DNA of 64,000 nt from Owenia fusiformis (GCA_903813345.2 CAIIXF020000005.1:1056001-1120000); one strand, 5' to 3'; positions 37,400 through 52,214 are shown, numbered from the stretch's first letter. Numbers and translations are program-made. The notes: a model not told the origin generated them from the letters alone.

Positions 37400-39366
37400 T
37401 TGAATGTTACGGCTACTGTAGGCCTGGTTCATTTCACTGCTTTTGATTTATTATTTTTGTGGTTTTGAAATAATGCTTAAATGCTATCACATCATGCAAA
37501 TCTTATGTTTATAGAAGAGGCATCATATGCTTTGTTTTATCAAAAACCACTAAAATGAAGTTTGTATAAATCAGTTCACTGAAGAATGACCTTTTCTCCA
37601 AAATTGTTTGAAAAATACCACTCATTCAATTCTTTACAACTGGCTGTCATGAATATTGCCAGTATTTTTACATTGAAGGTATTTGAAAATAAGTTTCATG
37701 GCAATAATAATAATACATGTCACTTGAACATTTCCAGTCTGAGAAAATTCTCAAAGCAATAGAATCTGTGCAATCAAATTAGCGTCAAAATGAACCAGGT
37801 TTACAATAGATGACATTTATCAAAACACATTGCTTCCTTCAGCTGAAATATTAAAATGGTGCTTATGAGATGATGTTTTTAGTATTTGGGCCTTTATTCA
37901 CTGAATGTGCACATAGATGCCTTCCAGACATAATACATAATATATACTAGCATTTTATGCCTGATACACCACTAAAAGTGTATATATTTGTAGATATGAC
38001 TACATGTATATGTATATATGATGTACACTGATGGTCTAGTTTGGAAGGTTTAATACTGTATGAATAGCTCCATCCATATAATAGGAACAGATAGCATATA
38101 CATGAATTCTTTATTCAACTATGACATGAAATATGCCTGAGTTCTGCCAATACAAACTGCCCTTGGGAGGCCTTCTATTTTGGCAAGAACGAAGGCGTGT
38201 TTCACTTCATGGTTACATAACTGATGTATTACATGGGCTCTTATTTCCATGGCTTCTAATATCAATGATGTCATTCATATGTGTGTGAGAAAAATTTGGT
38301 AGAAATGAAACACTATGTCAAAATGTTGTCATGGTAATACAGTAAACAGAAAATGAAAGTGGGCTATACTGGCCTAAATATTGTTATATAGCTCACTACT
38401 TGGACTCCCATACAAATGCTTCATTAGAATCACTACAACATGCAATACAAAATGTAATGGGTTTATGATATGGATTTCAACAACTAACAAGACTAAATCA
38501 ATATTTTCAATAATGAACCATTTGGAGTTACCGTGGATTTATGAATTCAACGTGTCTGTGATTTTTAAAATTCCATGTAGCTTTATCGTGTTAAACAGTA
38601 GTTCTATTAATACCTGGAGATGAATCTAATGTAAATACGCATTTTGGAATATATGATTTTCCCAGCATCACTTTTATGATTATTAAACTAATCTTTATAG
38701 TATAGGACTGTTATGTTATTGTAAATATTCATGTGCAATTTAGGATGTGCATTGCTCAATGATTGAAAAGTGTAATATTGAACCCGGTTTAAAGTTCAAT
38801 GTATTAAATTAATAATTTTGTATGAAAAATAAATGTATTTTGTACTCTAATTGAACAATCAAACAGTTTTGAAATGGATAAAGAGATGATAAGGAATGTG
38901 GGGGTGTTTAAAGTAAATGTTCTGGCAGTCAATGGATAATAAATGTAAAGGGATTTTATACTTTACAATGCTAAGGCCCAGACTTTAGAACAAACATTGC
39001 AAATAAATCTACAATAACATTGTTAATATTTTTATGAAACAATTTATTTTTGCTTTTAACATATGCAACTGAGATTATGTAATTTTTGCAAATAAATATT
39101 TAAAAAACATATCTTTTGCATTTGTACATTTCTTACTAACTGCAATATAATTAGTTTGTGTAAATAGGCTTGAAATTAAGGTAATCTAATAAGGACTATC
39201 AATGTGTCACTGATGTCGTTTCCAAGAAACATGTATATTACTCAGAAAATTGCTAATCACTAAATAAGAAACTGTCAAATAAGGTAGAAATACAGTATGA
39301 ACCATCGGGCCTCTAAAGATTTTATGAAAATATTTATGAAATCTCAACTAAAACTCTGGAAAGTCA
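37400..39366 (+). other. ACY1 3' UTR and flanking AT-rich DNA
   Basis: No further coding frame after the stop at 37397-37399. Candidate AATAAA signals occur at 38828-38833 and again near 38937 and 39002, so a 3' UTR of about 1.45 kb is plausible. Confidence 0.4.
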
Positions 39367-39371
39367 TTATA

Positions 39372-40462
39372 CGAGGGGTGATCCAAAAGTCTTGGACGCC
39401 CTGCTCTAATTTTGTTGGTTTTTGATAAAATTACTTTAAACTTTCCAATAATAAAGACCAACAACCTAACTACTTTGTGTATTGATTTCATGGAGAAATG
39501 ATACATTTTATGTAGTTTTCAAGATAGTTTTTAATATAGGGACCCTGCCACCCGGAACGGTATTCGCACATGGCAACTTTCAGCCTTAAATGTTGCTGCC
39601 ATTTCACTTGTTTCACAAGTCTTGACCACTATCTTTCTTTGAATTTTGAATGTTAAACCATGTTAGTTTACTTCCTTTGTTACTATGCAACCAATTAATT
39701 GTGTTTTAGTTATAATGTCACATATGACAATGGCCATATATGTCAAATTCTAAGAAAATGACATCAGACAATCAACCCTCATTCTGGTATCATTTTTGCT
39801 GCAAGATGGCTACTGAAATGCAGAACGTGACAGAAATAAAAGTGGAACAAAGAATACTACAGGATATTTTCACTATTATTGACCTTGAGCAGCTACTATA
39901 TGCACGATACAGCCTAGATATGGCTCCGTGTGATTTTCTTCCTTTTCTCCAATTTGAAAGGAGGGTTGAAAGAGAATGTTTTTACTCATTTGATGAGGTT
40001 TAGAGTGGCACTCCAGCAGCATTTGTATCACATAAGCAATGGTGGTTTCATAAATGTCTTCATTCATTGGTAAAGCGATACGATAAATGTGTTCAATTTT
40101 GTGGAAAATATGTTGAAAAGTAGGTCTTAATATGTGAAGATGATGATGGCAGATGACACTCAGATTGAAAATCGGAAATTCTCTCATATCATGACTGGTG
40201 TAAGGTTGTGTACCTGCACCTAAAGTATTTGCCATTTTATAACATCTGTGACATGATTAGCTATATCTAAATACCGTTCCGGGTGGTAGGGACCCGGTAT
40301 CAAAAAATATTTAGAAAAGTAGCCAAAACATATTATTTTCTGTTGAAACTTATACACAAAGTTGTTAAGATGTTGATCTTAATTATCTGAAAGTTTCATG
40401 TAATTATATTAGAAAATAGCAAAGTTAGAGCGGGTCGTCCAAGACTTTTGGATCACCCCTCG
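39372..40462. mobile_element. Mariner-like TIR element with nested inverted-repeat element
   Basis: The ends are near-perfect inverted copies based on CGAGGGGTGATCCAAAAGTC, flanked by TA at 39370-39371 and 40463-40464. Inside, about 39541-40290 is bounded by another inverted pair (CACCCGGAACGGTATT). That inner segment carries a degenerate mariner transposase C-terminus. The outer element has an imperfectly inverted interior typical of a MITE. Confidence 0.85.
39737..40115 (+). pseudogene. Mariner transposase C-terminal relic
   Basis: The frame reads ARYSLDMAPCDFLPFLQF, matching the segment around the third catalytic Asp of mariner DD34D transposases, then ECFYSFDEV, a stop at 40000-40003, then FHKCLHSLVKRYDKCVQF and GKYVEK ahead of a natural stop. 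The N-terminal DNA-binding region and first two catalytic Asps are missing. The enzyme cuts and rejoins transposon ends, but this copy is dead. Confidence 0.8.
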
Positions 40463-41248
40463 TACATTGTAGCTAGTCGATCTATGTGGATGCAGTCATT
40501 TATATGCAATGTATCGTGGGCACTCGCGTACATTATAGGGAATGGGATCATTGCAAAAATATGACAGCAAATCGAAATAAGTGATCTCAGAGTTTCTACT
40601 TAACATTGTGACTTGACATCGTGCATACATATTCAATATGCATAGTATCACAATGTGTGAAAGTTTCAGCTATCATATTCCTGTTATAGGGAAGATATTT
40701 GAAAAACATTTCGTAAACGTCAACATATATGTATAAAATGGATGCCACTATGTATCATTTGGATCCAGAACGGTAACAAATGGATGCTATAATAAATTAT
40801 ACTTTTATCATGATGATTTATTTACTGATGGACAACTGGCCAGATTTTCTTTGTATCCATTGTTTGTATAAACATTCCTCATTCAGTAAAGTAATTAGCC
40901 ACACCATTACAAGACACCCTCATGAAGAATTGAAAATACTACATGTATATGTAAACCCATCAATTGGAAAATGCCATTACAGATGAAAAAACTATGGTTT
41001 TATCCCTAATACTGTTAATTTGAAAAACGGGTCCATAACATGTAACGATGACAATGAAAATGTTGAAATCAGGTACGCCAATGAAGTGAATTCAGAGCCA
41101 AAGACCCATCAACCCACTGGAATATCCACAAATCAAGTTTCATAGCCTTGCCCAAGTCGGTCTTTTTTACTTATATTGATTTCTATTATGACCGCCTTGT
41201 ACCCAAGAGAAAGCCACGTGCTTTACCGACCCAATGTTTTTGTCGGTA

Positions 41249-41969
41249 AAAGGAGGAGGGAAGTTAGCGCAATAGATTTTGGACAGTCATATGTTTGATT
41301 TTGGCCATTTCCTGGGGATTTAAACAGGTCCATATGTTAGGCAAATGCATTACCTCCAGGAAAATCACTTCTAGAGATGATAAAATAATTTCGACTTTGA
41401 GACAGAGTATATGCAAACAACCCACCCACTTGTTTTTTCTGAAATGTTTTCCTGATTTTCAACCCCTTCCATCCCTGCTTTTTAAATTTTTCTTGCATCA
41501 ATATGTTGCGTTTTGACACACAGTTAATCCCTTAAAAGGAATAAATGATTCCTTTTAGATAAAGTGGAAAACAATATTTCCCATGTTATTTTCCCATAGG
41601 AAAAATCATTGCTTTCAGCTAAGTTTGGTCACCCATAATGGGTATCTTTAAAACCCCTGAAGGAATCACTTATTCCTTTAAAGTGGTTAACTATGTGTCA
41701 AAATGCAACATATTGATGCAAGAAAAATTAAAAAAGCAGGGATGGAAGAGGTCGAAAATTAGGAAAACATTTCAGAAAAAACATGTGGGTGGGTTGTTTG
41801 CATCTACCCTGTCTCAAAGTCGAAATTATTTTATCATCTCTAGAAGTGATTTTCCTGGAGGTAATGCATTCGCCTAACATATGCACCTGTTTAAATCCCA
41901 AGGAAATGGCCAAAATCAAACATATGACTGTCCAAAATCTGTTGCGCTAACTTCCCTCCTCCTTTGACA
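41249..41969. mobile_element. Foldback element copy B (intact, no LINE)
   Basis: About 720 bp of near-complete inverted repeat. The left starts AAAGGAGGAGGGAAGTTAGC and the right mirrors it, and the arms continue through GGACAGTCATATGTTTGA to a hairpin tip near 41600. The frames at 41295-41516, 41337-41519, 41638-41877 and 41728-41919 are the same arm read on either strand. It is the uninterrupted relative of 14815-17225. Confidence 0.88.
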
Positions 41970-42392
41970 AATCAACGACGGCCCTACATTGCCGGACTGG
42001 GTCTTCATGCATTTCCATCGCGAATTCAGTTTTGATTTTGAATCAACATTGAATTGCATGATTTCATTTATACGAGTAGTAATGACTGCTAAATTTACAT
42101 TCCAATGTACATTTAATAACATAATATATTGTAACTCTCAAAAACACTCGATCAGATCAGATAACGTTTAGATTGATCAATCAGCCTGAAGTCACACGTC
42201 GTGTCCATGCGATCTTGTCAATCAATAAGGTTTCGCGAAACCCTTAGGTAGCGTAGGTATTATGGGAATCTCGGAACGGCTGAATAACTTAGCATAATAT
42301 CAGCGATGATGCATTGGATTGTACAAGGTGGTAATCATTCAAGATCAGATAAGTAAATAAATACCGACTTGGGCAAGGCTACAAGTTTCAGA

Positions 42393-42531
42393 GCCATTAA
42401 CATTCCTTAAAAGTGACAATGAGCAGTCAATAGATGGACCATCCGTAAATCTTGATGATTTTGTCAGCTCAGCAGAACGAGCCTACAGATTCCTTGAAAC
42501 AAATGACCCAAATTCAAGAATAATATGATCT
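42393..42531 (+). other. Short unidentified open segment
   Basis: One frame reads SEPLTFLKSDNEQSIDG and then PSVNLDDFVSSAERAYRFL, ending at a stop near 42529. The composition looks protein-like (helical, acidic) but no family was recognised and no splice sites support it. It could be a leftover of the host element's own gene. Confidence 0.25.
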
Positions 42532-43157
42532 ATTTAAAAAAATTTTGAAATCGTGGTAAGTGGAATCTTTCCAATTACCAATATAGCATTATTATTATTT
42601 TTGGACACCGTGGATTAAAATATTAAAAATACACACATTAAAAATGATTCAATTAAAACCTAGCCAGTCTGTTCATTGAATCCATTAAGAACGTCTACTA
42701 ATCCACATGATACATCATAATTAAATTGCTTTTTAAAGCGGATATTTCATACCATAACCCCAAAAATATTATAAAACGCATTGTATTTGTATTTTACTTC
42801 ACACAGACATATTCGTGTACGTGAGATAATTATATTACTTAAATTTTTTATTCCCCATTATAAGGTAAACCTATGGCAAATTATACATACCTTCTCACAG
42901 CTATGAGCGAGATGATAAAACTGGTCGAGTGAACTCGTTTGAGTTATTTATTCTCCATAAAAATATCAGAGAATGTGTGTTTATAGCGTAGCTTTGGTTT
43001 TGTAAATCAATGAAGTATGATATACATGAATGAGTAAATATAGATTATTTAAACAGAAGTGCAAAATTCTTCCATTGAAAAGTATAGAGGCGAGCACCCA
43101 CGATACATTGCATATAAATGACTGCATCCACATAGATCGACTAGCCACAGTGTTATA

Positions 43158-43498
43158 CGCATTTCCATAATGCTATATACTTTGTTTATTTTCCTCACCT
43201 ATTATTAGAGCTCATCAATGCTCAATCAGTCACTCACTATTGCAGTAACTAAGCTCCCTTTGGCAAGTGTTAGGGTGCAAAGCATGCCATTATATGGCTG
43301 AAAAATGCTTTGCAACATTCCCTATTAACGTATATATAATATATAAATACCTGATTGCACAAAGCACAGTACATTTAATGCAAAGCTGTAACTATAGCAA
43401 CTTGAATCAAATACCATCATGAAATTTTCCAGGCTGTGATAGTGTTCAACAGTTTCATTAGGATGTGATTCCGTATCCATATGAGATTCTATACATAT
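43158..43498 (-). other. LANCL3-like 3' UTR region
   Basis: Downstream of the LANCL3-like stop on the minus strand. TTTATT at 43185-43190 reads as AATAAA on the gene strand and is a candidate polyadenylation signal. Nothing coding. Confidence 0.35.
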
Positions 43499-45733
<2,235 letters not shown>

Positions 45734-46542
45734 TATGTGTCTTACTCAAATGGTCATACAGTATCGAAATCAGTATCGTGATAAGGGAGTAATGAGTAGA
45801 ATTGTTCAGAATTTTGAATATTTTGGAAAAAGTTGAAGTAGGTCAAAGATAGTCCCGGAGTTTGAGACGCCACATATGAAATTCTCATCGGATCAGAGCT
45901 CTTGTCCTAAACCATTAATAAACATAAAATAGTATCACCACTAGTGCTTTTTGATCAATTATTATTTCTACTAAGCAATAAACCCACCTTATGTTTTGTT
46001 TTGATACAAGTTCAATATATCTGAAATACTAATTTGGGGCGTGTCACTTGCATAAGTTTTTCTAAAAACATGCACATTTGTTATGAAAAGTAAAGCAATG
46101 CTTTGGATACTATAACTGCACTATACACTACAGTATTGGTGAGAGGATACTTGTCAAACTAAGGTGTTTCAGTTCACAGTAAGTTTTACTTTCAATGTAT
46201 GATTCTTATTCTGAAATTTACATGCAATTTACTTATCTCAGAATGAGTTTGAAAACCAGGATTCAAAGCAGGGTGGGGGGGGGAGATTTCCCAAAGATCA
46301 CCTTTCATATTGGCACGTTCGATAACCAATTTTATCAACAGGCCTCATTTGCCATTCAGAAATAGATCTCTCAATGTTCGCTTGTGTTTTCAGTCATTCC
46401 AGATAGTAATGCCCCAATCACAATTTTTCTGTCGCCGTGTATTTTCTCTTAAATAACACTGTGCCTGTAGTGTTAATCATTATGGTTGTATAGAATGGTT
46501 CAGTTTGGCTCCATTTGTCCACATATGTGTTGTCACAATCAG
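45734..46542. other. Upstream region of the LANCL3-like gene, nothing recognised
   Basis: The gene's promoter is expected here, reading leftward. AT-rich, with a G-run at 46271-46281. The 45636-45836 plus-strand frame is antisense to exon 1. Confidence 0.4.
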
Positions 46543-48823
46543 TTAAGGTACAGCTGGAAAGTAACATTTTGGTAAAAAATTGCTATAGAGCTCTACCTGC
46601 ACATGTTATTTTCTGGTACAAAATAAAGTATGAAGGCATGTATCAATTTCCTTGCCTTTTTCAGGAAAGTATCAAAACATTGTCTTCTTTTAGAATATCT
46701 GGTAGGCGTTCAGAGGGAACTCCAGGGAATTCTGATATTTCACACTTCCTGTTTTTCCAAATTTTCTTTCAAAGTTTCCAGACAACACAGGAGCTACCAT
46801 TGACCTGTTTCCAGGTTTACTAAAAGTAGACAGTGTAATGATACTTTCCTGAAAAAAGCAAGGTAATACACACATGCCTTCATACTTAATTATGTACCAG
46901 AAAATAACATGTGCAGGTATAGCAATTTTTTACCAAAATGTTACTTTCCAGCTGAACCTTACAGCTGGAAAGTAACATTTTGGTAAAAAATTGCTATACC
47001 AGCCACAGTCAGCACTATCAATGGTATACTCTACCCTTAGTAATATAAGAGAGAAGTTCAAAAGCTGTTTGTCACAATATTTACCGATCCATCCACTCTC
47101 TCCAATACGCATGTGCAGCTCCATGTAAAAAATAAGGCAGTGACTAGAGAGCCTAAAATTTTAGGCTCTTTAGCATTTTGGTAACCCATTTGGCTAAAGA
47201 GCCTTAAATTTTAAGGTTCTTTGGCATTTCGGCTAGAAAGCCTTAAATTTTAAGGCTCTTTAGCATTTTGATTGCCAATTTTGCTATAGAGCCAGCCTTA
47301 AAGGAATTCTAAGTGACGGAAATGACAAAATATTTCTTCTGGGACGAGATCAAACGATTTTGACATATGTTTTGTAATTTAACAATCAACACAAATTAAC
47401 ATACTATATTTGCAGATACCGGAGATATTCATAAAAATATATTTTTTGATCGATAAACTCACCGATTATTAAACCGGAAGTGTCTTCTCTGAGGTCCGCG
47501 AAGAAAACGAAGGAAACATACAACGATTTTAGTCATTTCAATTTTGCCGTGGATTTGATTTTAAATGCCTCTAAATGATCTTTGAATGCTTACTTTGACT
47601 TCCTATAAGAACTGTTTTGACTTCCCCACTTCATAAAAAGAACATTATCACTTTTTACTCGACTCGTAAATTTACTTCCGGTCTACCGAAAAAAAGTTCT
47701 TAGAACCTTTTCAATCCTCAGTCTAAATTTGGCTTTTTAAAGGTTCAGTAACCTTCGTGGTGCTGCAACTTGGAGCAGTCATATACTTGTTCAATTTTAC
47801 TAATCAGTAAAGATTTTGATATTTAGAATAGGCCCTTGGGAGAATGGTGTTGAGGTCACATTTAGTGATGCCCAATTGGAGGCTAGCCTAAAAAAAAAAC
47901 GTTGATACAAATGAAGGACTTTTGAGGGGGAAGTTTTTGCAAAAAATTGAAAAAATATTTTGTGCCTCTTGTCATTTGAAAATCCTAAAAAATCGGCATG
48001 GGAATCTAATAGGCAATAGATTTGGAAGTGTATTCTCTGATGTCCCCGGGCTGATGTCCTTACATTCCAGTGTTCTCCCCAGGATTTTTTCCCAACTGGG
48101 TGCAAAATTTTGTCGGCCTAAAAATTCGTCGCTCGCTTCGCTCGCATTTTTCCAATTATACCCCTGCTGACTTAATCAATATAGCTCTTCATAACCCATT
48201 GAAATATAACCATTAATGAAATAGCAATACAGGGTACTAAAACTCAATTTTTCTCTGTTGCCATTTTTGTTGGGGCTTAAAATTGGTCCTGTCAAACTTT
48301 TTTATGAGTATAGTAGCAACAGAGTTACTTTGCCCCTATCGTAAAATTTGTTGGAAAATTTCAACCTTCAAGGATTCATTTTCAGGGATACTCTTATGCA
48401 TTAGTTTCTAATTATCTCAAATCTTGTTCTGCAGTTATTCAGGAGAAACATTGAACTGAGAAACAGGTTGCTGATATTATTGTGATCTTGAAAATCCCCT
48501 CTAATGTTTGAGTGCTGTCTAGTTGATTGACAGAATGATCTCTGTCTTTGTGTTGAGCTTGTCTAATGGAGGACACTCACAGCCATATAATAGAATATTG
48601 GGATTGTCCTTCCCTAGTCAGATTTCACTTTATGTAAACAATTAGACAAAATATAAAGGGAGGATATTCCCATGCTATTCATTGTGAGATAGTTCTGCTT
48701 TCTGTCTTCTCTCAGTTTATGCAGGTTTTACACTTGAAATGTGGTTTTCAGTTGAGATTATTAAGATTTTAATTATTGTATTGTCTGCAGCACTTGAGAT
48801 GTCCTCGTAGAGGTTAGACAGCC

Positions 48824-49369
48824 TAATCCCGTTCCCGGACTATAGTCCTGCACTGATCGCATTCATTTGCCTGTACGATTACAACTTGGGAGAATTATCT
48901 ACGCCCCTTACACTTAAGATACCTACCTCAATGCATTATAGAACTCAAGATGTAACTTCTAATATATTGGAACCGCCGATTGTCTGGGTATATCGGCAGA
49001 ACGGGAACATTTTCTCTTTTTCATCGAGAGAGATTCCATCACTTTTCAAAATGGCGGTTGGATTTAAAAGGGGAATCCCCCGTTTGGCTGTCCCGGATGT
49101 AGCCCGGAAGTACCAATATGGAGGAATTTGACGGTTGAAATAAGTTAAATGTTACACGCAAATATTGCGATCAAAAACGAAAATGTCTTTGTTCTGCCGA
49201 TAAACCCAGACAATTGTGGATTCAACTACACGAAAAGAATGCTAAATTACCAAGGAATCTATTGAAGTAGGTATCTGAAGTGTAAGATCAGTAAAAAATT
49301 CTCCCATGTTGTAATCGCACAGGCAAAAGATTGAGATGTTCACAGGACCATAGTCCGGGAACGGGATAA
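48824..49369. mobile_element. 546-bp MITE, copy 2, with 8-bp target duplication
   Basis: Same element as 26786-27331. AGACAGCC at 48816-48823 is repeated at 49370-49377. The two copies differ at about six positions, roughly 99 percent identity. Confidence 0.92.
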
Positions 49370-49880
49370 AGACAGCCCTTCATTTCATCGAATCAAGATT
49401 TTGTTAATGTTGATCGGCAGTAACTACCCGATCAACATTTATTAATTGTGAATACAAAACACTTCCTGGTTTGCATTTTATTGAATCGAAGTGTAATTAG
49501 ATAAGGTAGAGATAATTTATTGCTACATTTGTTGAGTTCCAAACCCAATCTTATTGTATAACAAGTTTTAGAGCTAAATATAGCATCAATAACCTGTATT
49601 TTAGACTTGAAATCAGGTCCCAAAAGTGACAATTTTGGAGTACCCGATCAACATTAATAGTCAGTCATTAAGGCTGAGGAAATGTTTCAACCAGGCGCCA
49701 ACTAGGCGCAGGAAATGTTCAACCAGGCGGGCCGCCTGGTGAATCATATTGTGCGGAGATCACAGCATTCCCGATAAACTGCATCATGATGTGCTGTATC
49801 TAGAATTTAACAATATTTTTAAAAAATTGTGTACATAATATCCGGACCTCAGAGAACTTCATAATGAAAAAAATTGTACC

Positions 49881-49940
49881 AACATGGAATCGAACCTGCA
49901 CCGTGGGAGTACTAGGCGAACGCCATAACCACAAAACTAG
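49881..49940 (-). repeat. tRNA-derived SINE head inside copy 2
   Basis: Minus strand: perfect B box GGTTCGATTCC and a decayed A box (TTTTGTGGTTATGG). Its position within the host element matches the tRNA-like block of copy 1, so it was probably present in their common ancestor. Confidence 0.6.
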
Positions 49941-50309
49941 AGTGTGTTTTCTTTTTGTAAAATCTATATTTCAATAATAAAACATATATAAATAATATAA
50001 TTATACATAGACCCAGTTACATTGTTTAATTTCTGTACAGTTTTTCATTTTCAAAATATGCATGTATACTTCCAGTTTTGTCTCTATTGAAAACTTGTAT
50101 TTCCCTCCTGGCTATTAAAACTTCTTTATAATTCTTATACTTATTTATTCCTATAATTTGATCAAAAGTGATATTATCAAAAAATTTCCATATATCCCTT
50201 ATTTTTGTACACTCATAAAAATTATGTTTAACATTGTCAATTACATTACAATTTTAAAAAGAAATATCTCTAATTCTAAAACCATTTAAAATCTCATTAC
50301 ATGGATATA

Positions 50310-50710
50310 CTGTACGCCCGGTATTATTCGCGTGCGATTAACTTTCGCGCTTTTCGCGAGGGTGTTAAAATCGCGAAAAATTATCGTCGCGAAATTGCCA
50401 ATTAAATCCCCGGGAATTTGTTTTTACCCGGGGCTCTGATGCATTTCGTTTTGTCTACTAGTTTGGATCGAGTTATAGTACTTCAATAGTACTGTGCAAC
50501 TCCATGACTTTACTATGCGCATGCGCGGCAATGAAAGAGCACGTGCGCACGATTGTTCACGTGATCGTAGCCTGCAATTTGATTGGACATCATATACTGG
50601 GGAATCCCCGAACACGATAAAATACAGTATTCGCGAAATTTAATAGCCGCGAAACCGTGTTTTCGCAAAATTCGCGAAATTAAAGCTCGCGAATAATACC
50701 GGGCGTACAG
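50310..50710. mobile_element. 401-bp MITE with TA target duplication and CpG-rich ends
   Basis: CTGTACGCCCGGTATTATTC and its exact reverse complement form the ends, flanked by TA at 50308-50309 and 50711-50712. Many TCGCG/CGCGA words lie near both ends, unusual in this CpG-poor region. Its interior has a decayed relative just upstream of XPC (about 55479-55560). Confidence 0.88.
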
Positions 50711-52146
50711 TACGTTGTGTAATGTTTTCCAATGAATATATTTCCAATGGTATCTACTTTGCACTTAAATGCTCTAATCCAAGTTGCACATGAAATATCC
50801 TTACCATTATACTGTAGAAACAATTTTCTTTTATCTGTACATATAATCCAAAATCTGATGTTTCATAACATATTATATCTATACCATTTAAATATACTAG
50901 AGTGGCTTGTACATGCATAAACTTAAAGGCTCTTTGGCCGAAGTGCTAAAGAACCTTAAAATGTAGGCTCTCCAGTCACGGCCTTATTTTTAACATCGCT
51001 GCACATGCGTATTGGAGGGAGTGGAGGGATTGAGTGTGAGTTTGGACCAACTTTTGCATTTTTGACCAGGAAATCACCTTTCATTTGGTATGTTAGTAAC
51101 CTTTTTGATCGTATTGGTATGTAAGAATCATATATATGTCGAAATATAAGCATAAATGTCACAGTTTGAAGGATAAATGGAAATATAAACACTTCCGGTA
51201 AATATTCTGACAAAGAGCTTTCGGACTTTTCTCTTCTATTACTAAAGGTAGATTGATAGTGATGACTTTGATACCAGCACATGTTATTTTCTGGTACAAA
51301 ATAAAGTATGAAGACATGTGTCAATTGCCTTGCTTTTTTCAGGAAAGTATCATTACATTGTCTTCTTTAAGAATATCTAGTAGGAGTTCAATGGGAACTC
51401 CAAGAAATTCTGATATTTCACACTTTCTATTTTTCCAAATTTTCTTTCAAAGTTTCCAGACAACACAGGAGCTACCATTGACCTGTTTCCAGGTTTACTA
51501 AAAGTAGACAGTGTAGTGATACTTTCCTGAAAAAAGCAAGGAAATACACACATGCCTTCATACTTAATTTTGTACCAGAAAATAACATGTGCAGGTATAG
51601 CAATTTTTTACCAAAATGTTACTTTCCAGCTGAACCTTAAAAGACAATGTAATGATACTTTCCTGAAAAAATCAAGGAAATTGACACATGCCTTCATACT
51701 TTATTTTGTACCAGAAAATAACATGGGCAGGTATAGCAATTTTTTACCAAAATGCTACTTTCCAGCTGTACCTTAAAGTCAGAAATTCTTAAATTACGTT
51801 ATTGTCGCCAAGATGCATTTTTAGGTATATGGAAGAAAACAGATTAATTTTATTTATCACAATCCGTATACAGGCCTGTCAACTGTCCCGCAATTTGCGT
51901 ATTTGTCACGCATTTGCTGAAGAATTTGAAGTCACGCCAGTTTTTTTTGCGTGACAGAAAATGTCACGCAAAATACGCATTTTACCTGGCAATTGTCAAG
52001 CAAAAATATTTCTGCAGAAATTTTTTCGAAATATGTTTACGATACGGTAAATATACGAACGTCGGAAAAAACCGAACTTGTCACCTGATTTGTCACGCGA
52101 ATCCCGTATGTGTCACGCATGTTCATTGGAAATTTTTCATACCTAC

Positions 52147-52147
<1 letters not shown>

Positions 52148-52177
<30 letters not shown>
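52148..52177. repeat. Run of 30 C
   Basis: Pure C homopolymer inside the hAT-like MITE. The length is likely variable and may be mis-sized by assembly. Confidence 0.95.
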
Positions 52178-52178
<1 letters not shown>

Positions 52179-52214
52179 TTGATGATGTCGCTAGCGTAGC
52201 GAGCGCGAAAAATT

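Larger units (their letters stand above)
40465..43152. mobile_element. 2.7-kb Transib/RAG-type-end element (non-autonomous)
   Basis: The right end read inward begins CACTGTGGCTAGTCGATC, and the left end begins CATTGTAGCTAGTCGATC. About 57 bp of terminal repeat match with four mismatches. TTATA follows the right end (43153-43157) and precedes the left end at 39367-39371 once the mariner insertion is subtracted, giving a 5-bp target duplication. A CAC-type heptamer plus 5-bp duplication is the hallmark of Transib and the RAG recombination signal. Inside is a second inverted pair around CGACTTGGGCAAGGCT (41145, 42366) and the foldback at 41249-41969. No transposase was recognised. Confidence 0.7.
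47090..51030. mobile_element. Palindromic GAGCCTTAAA-family element, copy 2, with nested insertions
   Basis: Left and right ends are inverted: CCAATACGCATGTGCAGC, AAAAATAAGGC, then GAGAGCCT and the TTAAATTTTAAGGCTCTTT hairpins at 47140-47300 and 50925-50980. The interior matches copy 1: TTATTAAACCGGAAGTGTC at 47465, GATTTGGAAGTGTATTCTSTG near 48018, and ATGATGTGCTGTATCTAGAA at 49785. Copy 1 is continuous where copy 2 has extra DNA at about 48070-49764, so that block was inserted later, with CATTC on both sides. Confidence 0.75.
46545..51775. mobile_element. Nest of inverted-repeat elements with CAGCTGGAAAGTA ends
   Basis: AAGGTACAGCTGGAAAGTA at 46545 is answered by its reverse complement ending at about 51775. 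Inner copies of the same end lie at 46960 (closing a 416-bp copy from 46545), 46961 and about 51640. Blocks containing ATGTTATTTTCTGGTAC repeat at 46603, 46900, 51280 and 51580. A decayed partial copy lies at 53420-53790. The central part (47090-51030) is the GAGCCTTAAA palindromic element with further insertions. Short frames here (46515-46875, 51253-51501, 51552-51776) are repeat translations. Confidence 0.65.
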
